A stretch of DNA of 64,000 bases, taken from the NCBI RefSeq assembly GCF_009193325.2, contig NZ_CP059856.1, positions 3,906,001 through 3,970,000 on the forward strand, in the 5' to 3' direction. Below the pieces are notes generated by a model that ran no database searches, was not told the DNA's origin, and saw only the letters and a program-made list of their open reading frames with translations. The position numbers were made by a program, and so were the translations under genes. The stretch comes from Bacteroides zhangwenhongii. GTDB lineage: Bacteria > Bacteroidota > Bacteroidia > Bacteroidales > Bacteroidaceae. Shown here piece by piece: positions 27,671 to 36,398 of the stretch. The first letter of the stretch is position 1. Each line of letters begins with the position of its first letter.

Positions 27671-28881
27671 TATGCTTCGTAAAGAAAGACATAACTTGCT
27701 GTATTTTAATCTCAAATCCAGAGACTATTTCTCCATTATCAATTCTAGTATTCCACTCATCATCAAACTCCTTATTACGAACTTTTTCTGCAAAAGTAGT
27801 GAAATCTTTAGGAGAAGAAATCATGATACTCAAACAGCCATAATAAGAAACTACTCCATAAGTAAAATCATCTGATTTGATATGCCCCTGTTGATAACGA
27901 AGAGATAAGGCTTTCAGGTCACCCAAAGAAGGAATCGTTGCCCCTCCTCCAGGATGAGAATGATACCATTCTTTAAATTCATGACCTGCCACCTGAGCAT
28001 TGGTATATTTCACACTTCCCATATCAGTGAATGTGGGATGTATTATTACACCTTTAGATGTATAAATAAAACCTTGTTCCGTGTTACCTGCTTTATGCGG
28101 ATACGTTTTCTTATAAATTTCATTGATTCGAGATACTAATCCGGTATCTAAAGATAATTCTTGAGCTCTATCACAAGGTTTGGGAATAGAATCATTATGA
28201 CCTGAACAATTGATTTTACCACAAATAGGACATGTTACATCCGGCTCAACTCCGCCTCCGAATTCCTCATCCTCTACCCAAACATCCTCACAAACCTGTG
28301 TGTAAATAGGTTTATCTACCTTTTGACAAGTAACCACCGTCTCAACTCCCCAAAGCCCGAACTCCTCATCGTAGTAAGGCTGTGCCTCTTCCTCACATTC
28401 CTCTACCTCTTCATAGTAGGTTTCCGTATAGCACTGCTCTTCCCAATAACCACCACTACGAGTCATCAGAATCTTCGCATCCTCGTCAATTGGCATTATT
28501 TTGCCCACAATCTTACCGTCACGATACTTCCAGCCGTTTATCATACTACCGTTCAGCTTGAAGAACAAGACTTTGCCATCGAAATCCTTCTCACGATAAA
28601 GATAAGTATTACGGCTCATACGCTTCGTCTTCTTCAGATAATCATAGGAACCCACAAAAACAGAAATGAAACTACGCACATGACCGGTCTTCAAGTCCTT
28701 CATGATGACCAAATGAGTAGAGTTGCGAAGTTTCTTCTGCGCACGCAACTCGTCAAAATGAAGACGGGTCTCCTCGTCAACAATCATGCGCCCAGTCCTC
28801 TCCGTCATAGCAGGCATAGAAGCCAATGCTTAGCAACGCCAATAATGCAAACAGTAAATGTTTGCGCTTACTTTTTCTCAT
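27549..28881 (-). pseudogene. Secreted N-domain/JAMM-like peptidase gene with an out-of-frame deletion
   Basis: From the ATG at 28881 the frame gives a signal peptide (MRKSKRKHLLFALLALLSIG) but stops at 28777-28779. Compared with the gene at 26037-26828, about 240 bases after the signal peptide are missing and the frame is shifted near 28790. The other frame then continues to 27549 with the conserved N-domain (IVDEETRLHFDEL), an acidic Cys-rich linker (CYTETYYEEVEECEEE, CPICGKINCSGHN) and a C-terminal domain with YHSHPGGGATIPSLGD, an HxHPx7SxxD pattern of JAMM/MPN+ metalloproteases. The C-terminal half is intact, so the lesion affects export. It sits directly upstream of lipocalin copy 2. A processing or toxin-like role is speculative. 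Confidence 0.7.
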
Positions 28882-28938
28882 AAGCATTTGATTTTTTAGT
28901 AAAACAATTATTTCTTTCTTGAATAATTACTCTAAAAA

Positions 28939-28987
28939 AGGATGTTGCAAAGACTTAATATTAGTCCAGCTTCTTTGGGAACATCCT
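28939..28987 (-). terminator. Imperfect hairpin after the small AT-rich gene pair
   Basis: AGGATGTT (28939-28946) pairs with AACATCCT (28980-28987), with CAAAG/CTTTG adding to the stem. On the minus strand it lies just past the stop of the gene at 29003 and is followed by a T-run, so it could end that transcript. Confidence 0.45.
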
Positions 28988-29002
28988 CTTAAACATTAGC
29001 GT

Positions 29003-29383
29003 TTATCTTTTCACAAAATCCATATAGACTGATTTCAGTCGCCATTTACTTCTCTTTTTCTTGAAAAATGCCCTAACATAAACAGTAGAATACCGATTGG
29101 AGGAAAAATTCTTGGCGACCAACTTAGCTGTTCTTTTCCTTATATTCATTTCATGAATCTCTAAAATAAAACAACAATACGTTGTAACTATATCTGCCTT
29201 ATCCAAAATACGAGATTCCAAACAAGAAAGGTCCTTGGTAAAACGATTTCCAACAAGATATTTTATCTCCATATTATCCATAAACTCGTTTATTATTTGG
29301 CACTTACAAGATTTTGTATCTTGTGAAAAAGAATCTATGTTTATAGATACCAAAAAGATGATAAACAAAAAAAGAGAATTCAT
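29003..29383 (-). CDS. Small secreted protein of unknown function
   Basis: A 126-residue protein with a signal peptide (MNSLFLFIIFLVSINIDSFS) followed by QDTKSCKCQIINEFMDN and a basic, strand-rich part (RTAKLVAKNFSSNRYSTVYV). The ATG at 29383 is chosen because it opens the signal peptide and comes 2 bases after the stop of the upstream membrane protein gene, so the two are an operon. I recognise no family. The base composition is clearly more AT-rich than the PUL genes. Together with its partner it interrupts the repeated cassettes, which suggests a separate insertion. Confidence 0.55.
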   Translation of the reverse strand: MNSLFLFIIFLVSINIDSFSQDTKSCKCQIINEFMDNMEIKYLVGNRFTKDLSCLESRILDKADIVTTYCCFILEIHEMNIRKRTAKLVAKNFSSNRYSTVYVRAFFKKKRSKWRLKSVYMDFVKR

Positions 29384-29385
29384 AA

Positions 29386-29703
29386 TTATTTCCTTAATGA
29401 TATTATTATTTCCGACAACAAACAAATAGCTATAAACCAAACGGCAATCCCTGACAATATACTGACTGCCCATCTAAAACATTTAGTACGTAATGATAGC
29501 ATCTTTCTTACAAGAAAGTACCATATACAAAATATAATGTATGACAGACACAATAAATTCATTAAAATAAACTCTGACAGAATAGAATTCTTTAAAATAT
29601 TACGACCAATACTTGGAATAATCAATTCTACCATAAAAATACAAAAAACAATCAACCCTATAGTTGATAATATACACAAGATTAATAGTTTAGCAATTTT
29701 CAT
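29386..29703 (-). CDS. Small membrane protein of unknown function
   Basis: A 105-residue very hydrophobic protein with about four predicted membrane segments (LLILCILSTIGLIVFCIFMV, FILMNLLCLSYIIFCIWYFL, WAVSILSGIAVWFIAICLL) and a basic loop (VRKMLSLRTKCFRW). It pairs with the small secreted protein 2 bases downstream. AT-rich composition sets it apart from neighbours. No family recognised; an immunity or anchoring role for the cassette is possible but not shown. Confidence 0.55.
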   Translation of the reverse strand: MKIAKLLILCILSTIGLIVFCIFMVELIIPSIGRNILKNSILSEFILMNLLCLSYIIFCIWYFLVRKMLSLRTKCFRWAVSILSGIAVWFIAICLLSEIIISLRK

Positions 29704-29827
29704 ACTACTTTAAGATTTTAGGCTCTCCGCCACAAATAATATCCAATTGCACAATAATGCAACAAGATATCAATACTATAGCGAAGAGCCAAGGTACTTC
29801 GAAGGATTTTTATGATATTGATACTCT

Positions 29828-30400
29828 CTATTCTTTCATCATGATTACATTATCCGGAACAGAAAAGCCAATAGGTTGACGCTCAGCATCAGTGATAGAT
29901 TCGTCACCTTCAGTCTCATACCAAATACCAAGTGCCTCATTCAGCTTCCAATGGATCTTTGTAGGAGATAATAGATGGATATACCCGCCACTAATACCCT
30001 TGCCGCCAAAATGTTTTTTACGTTGGTCATAAAACCAGACACTTACATAATTGGGATCAATCTCATTTAAAGTATACGAATGATTAGAAGCCCATATATA
30101 CAGATTATCAGGACGAGGTTCTTTCGAAGAATCCCAGTACACAGGAAGTTCACCCCAATAATTTTCTATTATTTTTCCTTTTACGGAAAGATAATAGCCG
30201 CCATAAAGTCCGTTATATATGTCAGACCTCCCGATTTTCTGCCCTTTTTGTAATCTTATCTTAAAAATAGTATCGCTATTTTGATAAACCCAAGTACCGA
30301 CATAAGCATCCAGATTCTTTGTTGGAGATACGCTTTTTTGTCCCATAAGGCTACCAGTCGTAACAACTAACAGTAATAAAATAATTTTTATTGTTTTCAT
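29828..30400 (-). CDS. Secreted lipocalin-like protein, copy 3
   Basis: A 190-residue signal-peptide protein, an intact paralogue of the one at 26969-27541, with DAYVGTWVYQNSDTIFKIRL and the same barrel-like pattern. Over its C-terminal ~105 residues it is identical to the broken copy 1 at 25584-25898, while copy 2 differs, so copies 1 and 3 were recently duplicated or gene-converted. It starts 7 bases after the stop of a JAMM-like remnant, the same arrangement as copy 2. Function unknown. Confidence 0.7.
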   Translation of the reverse strand: MKTIKIILLLLVVTTGSLMGQKSVSPTKNLDAYVGTWVYQNSDTIFKIRLQKGQKIGRSDIYNGLYGGYYLSVKGKIIENYWGELPVYWDSSKEPRPDNLYIWASNHSYTLNEIDPNYVSVWFYDQRKKHFGGKGISGGYIHLLSPTKIHWKLNEALGIWYETEGDESITDAERQPIGFSVPDNVIMMKE

Positions 30401-30407
30401 AATACAT

Positions 30408-30526
30408 TTATTTACAGTCTTTATCAATCAATTCATTGTTCTCATTCAAATCTTTGGCAATCCAGTTCTCGAAATTATTATCAATATGTTCATCTTGCAT
30501 GGGACGAAACATTACAGATAGTCCGC
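30408..30526 (-). pseudogene. C-terminal remnant of a JAMM-like gene
   Basis: About 38 codons ending at TAA 30408-30410 read GLSVMFRPMQDEHID and ENWIAKDLNENN, matching the C-terminus of the JAMM-like gene at 27549. The rest of the gene is absent. Its upper end overlaps, in another frame, the 3' end of the truncated gene at 30512-30946. Confidence 0.7.
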
Positions 30527-30946
30527 CTTTATACATTCAAGGTCACTTTTTATAATAGTTTTCTTAGTAACCTCGGGAAGCCGATCGAAGTTTTCGGACA
30601 TAGCATGTATCACCGAATCATATTTCCCATATCTGACAAAACGCATTTCAGAAATGGGAAGATGAGAAAAAACAACTTCATAAAGTGAATCTGTTTTCCG
30701 GAAATGGTCGTAATAGGCAGCATTCGGAATGATTTCTTCTTTACTTTGATGATACTGCATATTGGCAATCAGGAAACATGCCGCCTCAAATTCCTGCATA
30801 TCCTTCTGCCTGAAATGATTGAGTACGCGTTCCAACTCATTACGATTATCACCGGACAACGCCAATACTTCTTCTACTTCTCTCGGATAGGGACGGCAGG
30901 ACATGACAATTATCAGTATACCCGCCAAAAAGAGTGTCTGTTTCAT
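30512..30946 (-). pseudogene. Truncated lipoprotein resembling the N-terminus of transglutaminase-like proteins
   Basis: A 144-residue reading frame with a lipoprotein signal (LAGILIIVMSC) and RPYPREVEEVLALSGDNRNE, DMQEFEAACFLIANMQYH. From memory these blocks are the N-terminal part of much longer Bacteroides lipoproteins with a transglutaminase-like domain. The frame ends in IKADYL, whose last codons lie in the JAMM-like remnant, so the original 3' part was lost by recombination with the cassette array. The ATG at 30946 is chosen for the signal peptide; a -7 box at 30989-30996 supports it. Confidence 0.6.
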
Positions 30947-30988
30947 GCTTTCAAGTATTAAATACAAGGTTCTAATTGTTGATTGCAC

Positions 30989-30996
30989 GAAAGTAT
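30989..30996 (-). promoter_or_regulatory. -7 promoter element at the head of the cassette region
   Basis: The minus strand reads TACTTTCG, one mismatch from TAnnTTTG, 42 bases before the ATG at 30946. It is the best promoter candidate upstream of the cassette genes. Confidence 0.4.
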
Positions 30997-31143
30997 GTGA
31001 CTTATAGAACAATGAATTACAGATATAAGCCAGATAATTGTAAAAATATGTTTTGATTGAATTTTACAATTAAAGGATGTCATATCTTTAAATGAACTTT
31101 ACAATCTACATTGAAAGATAAAGCATAGATAATAGATATAAGT

Positions 31144-31179
31144 AAAAGGCTGCAAACTCTATCAAGTTTGCAGCCTTTT
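31144..31179. terminator. Bidirectional intrinsic terminator
   Basis: A perfect 15-base stem (31144-31158 with 31165-31179) and 6-base loop, GC-rich in the middle, with A-rich and T-rich ends so it can act on both strands. It lies just after the stop of the GH95 gene and would end the GH89-GH2-GH95 transcript. Confidence 0.85.
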
Positions 31180-31206
31180 ACACATCAAACAATACTGCCT
31201 ACATTT

Positions 31207-33630
31207 CTATAAATTCCGAATGTCATAAGTCCCGCCCGCTTTTGTGGCAAAACTGATGAGATGTTCTCCCAGAACCTTTACTTTCACTTTCCGTCCGTCT
31301 TCCGCATTGACTGCTACCGTTCCTGCATGGTTACATTTCAAAATACATTCGCCGCCACTTCTTGATAAAATCTGCATACGGGTGATTTGCTTGTTGCTCC
31401 ACTTCACGGAACAAACAAAGTTCCCACGAGCCACCAGCCCCTTATAAGAGCCGCTTGACCATGCATCCGGCAAGGCCGGAAGAGGTTCGATATATCCTTC
31501 GTGACTTTGAAGAAGCATTTCCGCCACTCCGGCTGTTGCCCCGAAATTACCATCTATCTGGAAAGGCGGATGCACATCCCATAAATTCTCCAGTATGCCG
31601 GTTTTCAACAATTGCTGATACAATTTAAAAGCCCTGTTTCCATCCTTCGTACGAGCCCATAGGTTCAACCGGTGTGCCATTGCCCAACCTGTCGATTTAT
31701 CTCCACGATTGTCCAACGTGACAATGGAAGCCTTCATCCATTCAAGAGTAGTACCATTGATAAGAGTTCCCGGATAGAGTGCACATAAGTGGGAGATATG
31801 ACGATGATGTGGGTCGCCGATATCACTGTACTTCTTTTCTTCCCGATATTCCTTGATTTGTCCGGATTCTCCAATATGGATAGCATCCAATTTGCCGATT
31901 TGCTCCTTGACAAGCCGGAGAAACGGGTCTTTGATTTTCAAGATATGTGCAGCCTTCAACACATCATTATGATTCTCGTAAATCATGCTTTGGTCGAACG
32001 TGCATCCTTTAGTCTGATAATATTCTCCCTGATGACGCTGTTCGGGCGAAGCGGACGGCTCTGCCAGTAAAAAGCCGTCGGGTGAAAGCCTCAACGTCTT
32101 GCTCAAGAATTTCGACATCCCCAAAATGGCGGGATAAGTATGTTCACGCAGGATTTTCTCGTCGCGCGTAAAGTCATAATAATCCCAAAACAGTTTCGTG
32201 GTGAATCCGCCCGTTCCCGGTCCGGAGTGTCCGCCGGGACCGGGGATGGCGAACGCATTGGCTCCCGTACCGATAGTCCATCCGTTCTCTTCCGGATCGG
32301 CAGCCAAAGCAGAAGGGTTATACTTCTTAAGATAGGCAATGGCCTTTTGATTCGCCTCCTTGCGGAACGCCTCGTTATAATCCACATATGACTCGAACAG
32401 TTCCGCAAGGTTTGTATTGAATACCGGCCAATAGTTCATCTGAATGTTGATATTATGCCAATACCCTCCTGACCATGGCGAATAATCGTACTGACTCCAT
32501 ACTCCTTGCAAATTAGGTGGTAACGCCCCCTTCCGCGAGGAAGCAATCAGCAGATAGCGTCCATACTGGAAAAGCAACTCTTCCAGATACCTTTTCTCCT
32601 TGCCATTCTTATAATCCAGCAACAACCGGTCGGTGGGAATATTCGACTGTTTATTTGTCAGAGACAGCTCGACGCGGCCATACAACTCTCTATAATCCTT
32701 CAGATGCTCCATCCTTAACGCAGCTTCTCCCTTTTGTATAGCTTGTGCGATGCGCCGGGTCACAGCTGCATGAGGATGTTCATTGCCAGTAAACTTATTT
32801 TCCGGTGCAAGCGTGAACAAGGTCTCGTTCAACTGGTAAGAAGTCCCGGCAGCAATCAGCAGAACGACACTATCCGCATTGTTCACCTGAATCATCCCGT
32901 GGTCTCCGTCTGCATCATTAAAAGCACTCATCATACCACCACTTGGCAACACCTTGATTTGGGCTTCGTACGGAAGACGGAAGAACTGGACTTCCCCAGT
33001 CATGGTAATCAAATCGCCTTGCGCAGACACACGTCCCGTCCGCCCGTTCTTCTCGTCATTATATTCACGCAAATAGGGAAGAACCGGCCGAAGAAGAAAA
33101 GTCACCTTTCCTGGTTTGTCCGCTTTCAGTTTGACAACAATGACATTACTGGGATAATTGGCGAAATACTCCCGCATATAATTTACACCATCGTACTCGT
33201 AACTGACCGTAGAGATAGCATCGTCAAGAGACAGCACACGACGATAGTTCATGGGAACCTGATGATGGATATCCAGGTAAATATCCGCAAAACTGGTAAG
33301 GCCTCCCCTGTTATAAGGCCCTTTGTTTCCAAGTGTTTTCTCGGTCAGTTGGATGCGTTCAGTATCCGTACGTCCGAAAACCGACGCTCCCATATATCCG
33401 TTTCCGATAGGTAGACTCCAACGCTCCCAATCTTCATCGTAAGGAAAGCCCCTGCTCTTAACACGACTCACAGAACCACTGTTAGGCGCAGGTTCATTAT
33501 ACCATAATACACTTTTCTTACTTTGGTTAGTCTCCACATCGGCAACTCTTTTCGAAGAGTTCTGCGCATATAGAGTGACACCTGCATAATTCATAAAGAA
33601 TATGCTTATGAATACAATCAATCTCTTCAT
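31207..33630 (-). CDS. Glycoside hydrolase family 95 (alpha-L-fucosidase/galactosidase type)
   Basis: An 807-residue secreted protein with a signal peptide ending near VTLYAQ. An N-terminal beta-sandwich domain (LPIGNGYMGASVFG) precedes the (alpha/alpha)6 barrel with NINIQMNYWP, EPSASPEQ (acid Glu) and PPFQIDGNFGATAG (Asp of the Asn-activated base system), all typical of inverting GH95 enzymes. At the site that reads HxNxN in known fucosidases this protein has W391-H392-N393-I394-N395, so the first His is replaced by Trp. The substrate may be alpha-1,2-L-fucose or a related L-sugar. It is the last gene of the minus-strand operon with GH2 and GH89. Confidence 0.88.
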   Translation of the reverse strand: MKRLIVFISIFFMNYAGVTLYAQNSSKRVADVETNQSKKSVLWYNEPAPNSGSVSRVKSRGFPYDEDWERWSLPIGNGYMGASVFGRTDTERIQLTEKTLGNKGPYNRGGLTSFADIYLDIHHQVPMNYRRVLSLDDAISTVSYEYDGVNYMREYFANYPSNVIVVKLKADKPGKVTFLLRPVLPYLREYNDEKNGRTGRVSAQGDLITMTGEVQFFRLPYEAQIKVLPSGGMMSAFNDADGDHGMIQVNNADSVVLLIAAGTSYQLNETLFTLAPENKFTGNEHPHAAVTRRIAQAIQKGEAALRMEHLKDYRELYGRVELSLTNKQSNIPTDRLLLDYKNGKEKRYLEELLFQYGRYLLIASSRKGALPPNLQGVWSQYDYSPWSGGYWHNINIQMNYWPVFNTNLAELFESYVDYNEAFRKEANQKAIAYLKKYNPSALAADPEENGWTIGTGANAFAIPGPGGHSGPGTGGFTTKLFWDYYDFTRDEKILREHTYPAILGMSKFLSKTLRLSPDGFLLAEPSASPEQRHQGEYYQTKGCTFDQSMIYENHNDVLKAAHILKIKDPFLRLVKEQIGKLDAIHIGESGQIKEYREEKKYSDIGDPHHRHISHLCALYPGTLINGTTLEWMKASIVTLDNRGDKSTGWAMAHRLNLWARTKDGNRAFKLYQQLLKTGILENLWDVHPPFQIDGNFGATAGVAEMLLQSHEGYIEPLPALPDAWSSGSYKGLVARGNFVCSVKWSNKQITRMQILSRSGGECILKCNHAGTVAVNAEDGRKVKVKVLGEHLISFATKAGGTYDIRNL

Positions 33631-33652
33631 TATCCTTTTTTATAGACATTAT

Positions 33653-36268
33653 TTAATACAAAGACAATACAACTTTCTGTTTCGGCAGTCCTTTCGCTTT
33701 TACTGTCAGCACCACTTTACCTGTGCCCTGATAAGCACTGCGAAGAACCACTAATGCCATTCCGTTATAAGCATTCCGTTCCAATGATTGGAAAGAAGTC
33801 AGGTCCGTAGCGTCACCATTATCCGTAGCGACAATTTCTGCCGGACCGGAGACAGAAAACTTCAAATGGTTATTTGCACGGGGAACCATACGGCCTTTAG
33901 CGTCTACAACTGTCACACGAATAAATGATAAGTCGGAACCGTCCGCTTTCAATGCGTTTTTTTCCGGAGTGACTTGTATTCTTGCCGGTTTCCCGGTTGT
34001 TTCCACCGTTTCCTCCGCCCACCTTTTCCCGTTTTTATAGGCCACCGCTTTCAGTACACCGGGCTCATAGCGCACATCCATCCATCTCAAACGATCGTAA
34101 GCATGCGATTTCTCTTTCCGTCCCAAAGACTTTCCATTCAGGAAAAGTTCCACAGTATCTCCAGAAGTATAAACATATACAGGAGTTATTTCACCGATAC
34201 GATTCTCCCAATTCCAATGGGGCAGGATATGTACCGTAGGCACATCCGGACGCCAATAACTTTTATAACAGTAGTAACGGTCCTTCGGGAAACCACACAA
34301 GTCGACAATACCAAAATAAGAACTACGGGAAGGTGACTTGATTTTGCCTAATGCCTCCAATTCCTTTTTAGCTTTCTCCCGGTCTTTCGGATCGCTGAAG
34401 TTCAAAAGATTAGTCAGATCTTTATTGTAGGGCGTAGGCTCTCCCAGATAGTCGAATCCTGTCCACACAAACTCTCCGCTCATTGAAGGATATTTTTCAA
34501 GCATGACAAATTCATCTTCGGGCATACATCCCCACCCTACGGTTTTCATATCATAAGAAGAAAGCTGGAAATTCGCACGGTTATCACTGGCCCGTGTATT
34601 CACAGGAAAGAAATACTCTCCACGCGAGCTGGTGGCGGAAGAAGTCTCGCTGGCATGGTAACGACGTGTCGGATTTTGTTTCAAAAAATCGCCATACACT
34701 TTCTGATGATAGTTCTGTCCGAAAACATCCACATGATTCACAATTTCACGATACGCAATATCTCCTCGGTTGCAGCCATAGGAAGTAGGACGTGTAGGAT
34801 CTTCGTCATGGCTATATGCAGTAAGCTTATGAGCTATTTCCACTCCCGTGTCAGTCGATTGGTCAGGAACCTCATTTCCCAAACTCCACATAATAACGGA
34901 AGGATGATTACGGTAATGCCTTACCAGAGAACGCATATCCGCTTCACTCCAATCATCAAACAATACACTATAATCATTTTTACGCTTGCCTTTCCGCCAG
35001 GCATCTGCCAATTCCAACTGCATAAGGAATCCCATGCGGTCACACAAAGCGACAAGTTCCGGTGCAGGCGGATTGTGGGATGTACGGATAGCGTTCGCCC
35101 CCATTTCTTTCATAATCCGCAACTGCCGCTCAGCCGCAACGATATTGAACGCAGCCCCCAAAGCCCCTAAGTCATGGTGCATACATACTCCTTTTATGGG
35201 AACTTTTCTGCCATTCAACATAAACCCGTTTTCTAAAGTAAACTCCGCATTCCGAATCCCAAAAGAAGTCTCATACCTGTCGATCTCTTTTCCACCGACC
35301 ATAATACGACTGACTGCCACATAACAATCCGGTGCATCAATATCCCATAATTGTGGGTTCTTCACACAGAAGCGTGCAGCAGTCGTTATCTTACTCTTTT
35401 TCCTGACAATTATCTCTTCATTCCGAAAATCAGCGACTTCTTTTCCGACAGGTATTCCATCCTTATCCTGCAAATATACACTGGTTTGCACTGCAACACG
35501 AACATCCTTATTTGTATGATTCTCCATGCGAACCGACATTTCCATTGTAGCCTTTTCCTTAGTTACATTCACATTGCGCACAAAAGTTCCCCATTGTGAC
35601 ACATGTACCGGAGAAGTCTTTACCAACCATACATTCCGATAAATTCCCCCACCGGGATACCAGCGGGAGGCATCATTCGGATTATCCAGACGAATAGCTA
35701 ATACATTCCGTTGACCGGCTTTCAGATAAGGAGTCAAATCCAAACGGAATGAGGTATATCCGTAAGGCCACCCACCTACATAATTACCATTACACCAGAC
35801 AGATGCATAGGACATGGCTCCATCTATGTCCAGATAAATCTGTTTTCCCTTATCTTCCTGCGGCAAATCAATCGTTTTGCGATACCAACGTATTCCCCAA
35901 TAAGGAAGTTTCCCGGTCGCTCCGTCATAATCAATATTAAAAGGTCCTTCGATAGCCCAGTCATGCGGTAAATTCAATTGTCTCCAATTGCTGTCATCAA
36001 AATCCGGTTTCACGTATGCTATCTCATTGCCCGGATTTCCTTTCGGACGTATATGCTTCTTCCCGAAAAGAATGAAATCATTGGCACAAGGAAGCAAGTA
36101 AGGCTTCAGACGAGTATAATGCAAAGCGGAATCTACTTCTTGAGGGTCATGCTCCTGATAGCGCCAATCACGATTTATATTAATACGCTCACGTACAGGC
36201 AATTCACCGGCATAGCTTATCTGCCACTCTATGAGCAGCAAGCTGATAAAAAATAATATATTCTTCAT
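33653..36268 (-). CDS. Glycoside hydrolase family 2, beta-galactosidase-like
   Basis: An 871-residue secreted GH2 protein: jelly-roll domain (LPHDWAIEGPFNIDYDGATG, WYPGGGIYRNVWL), Ig-like domain, TIM barrel with GVCMHHDLGALG, RTSHNPPAPEL, acid/base Glu in WSLGNEVPDQ and the likely nucleophile Glu in HASETSSATSSRG, and a long C-terminal beta region with an Ig-like fold (ALKADGSDLSFIRVTVVDA). The RTSHNPP motif is common in beta-galactosidases, but GH2 also holds beta-glucuronidases and beta-mannosidases; I favour beta-galactosidase. It lies 22 bases upstream of the GH95 gene. Confidence 0.85.
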   Translation of the reverse strand: MKNILFFISLLLIEWQISYAGELPVRERININRDWRYQEHDPQEVDSALHYTRLKPYLLPCANDFILFGKKHIRPKGNPGNEIAYVKPDFDDSNWRQLNLPHDWAIEGPFNIDYDGATGKLPYWGIRWYRKTIDLPQEDKGKQIYLDIDGAMSYASVWCNGNYVGGWPYGYTSFRLDLTPYLKAGQRNVLAIRLDNPNDASRWYPGGGIYRNVWLVKTSPVHVSQWGTFVRNVNVTKEKATMEMSVRMENHTNKDVRVAVQTSVYLQDKDGIPVGKEVADFRNEEIIVRKKSKITTAARFCVKNPQLWDIDAPDCYVAVSRIMVGGKEIDRYETSFGIRNAEFTLENGFMLNGRKVPIKGVCMHHDLGALGAAFNIVAAERQLRIMKEMGANAIRTSHNPPAPELVALCDRMGFLMQLELADAWRKGKRKNDYSVLFDDWSEADMRSLVRHYRNHPSVIMWSLGNEVPDQSTDTGVEIAHKLTAYSHDEDPTRPTSYGCNRGDIAYREIVNHVDVFGQNYHQKVYGDFLKQNPTRRYHASETSSATSSRGEYFFPVNTRASDNRANFQLSSYDMKTVGWGCMPEDEFVMLEKYPSMSGEFVWTGFDYLGEPTPYNKDLTNLLNFSDPKDREKAKKELEALGKIKSPSRSSYFGIVDLCGFPKDRYYCYKSYWRPDVPTVHILPHWNWENRIGEITPVYVYTSGDTVELFLNGKSLGRKEKSHAYDRLRWMDVRYEPGVLKAVAYKNGKRWAEETVETTGKPARIQVTPEKNALKADGSDLSFIRVTVVDAKGRMVPRANNHLKFSVSGPAEIVATDNGDATDLTSFQSLERNAYNGMALVVLRSAYQGTGKVVLTVKAKGLPKQKVVLSLY

Positions 36269-36398
36269 AGATAAAAATATTTAATTGCTAACATGGTATA
36301 AAACGCCCTGCGCCATCGGGCGAATGTCATTCACTTAGATGGCGCAGAGTCAACTTCAACTTTCTTATGTCAAAAACGATAGATTCAAGTATCCTGAA

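Larger units (their letters stand above)
29749..30529. repeat. Segmental duplication, copy 3
   Basis: Nearly identical to 26890-27670 over the same parts: noncoding flank, lipocalin-like gene and the end of the JAMM-like gene. Its upper end at about 30527 is the point where the JAMM-like sequence is replaced by an unrelated gene, so a recombination or deletion end lies there. Confidence 0.75.
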
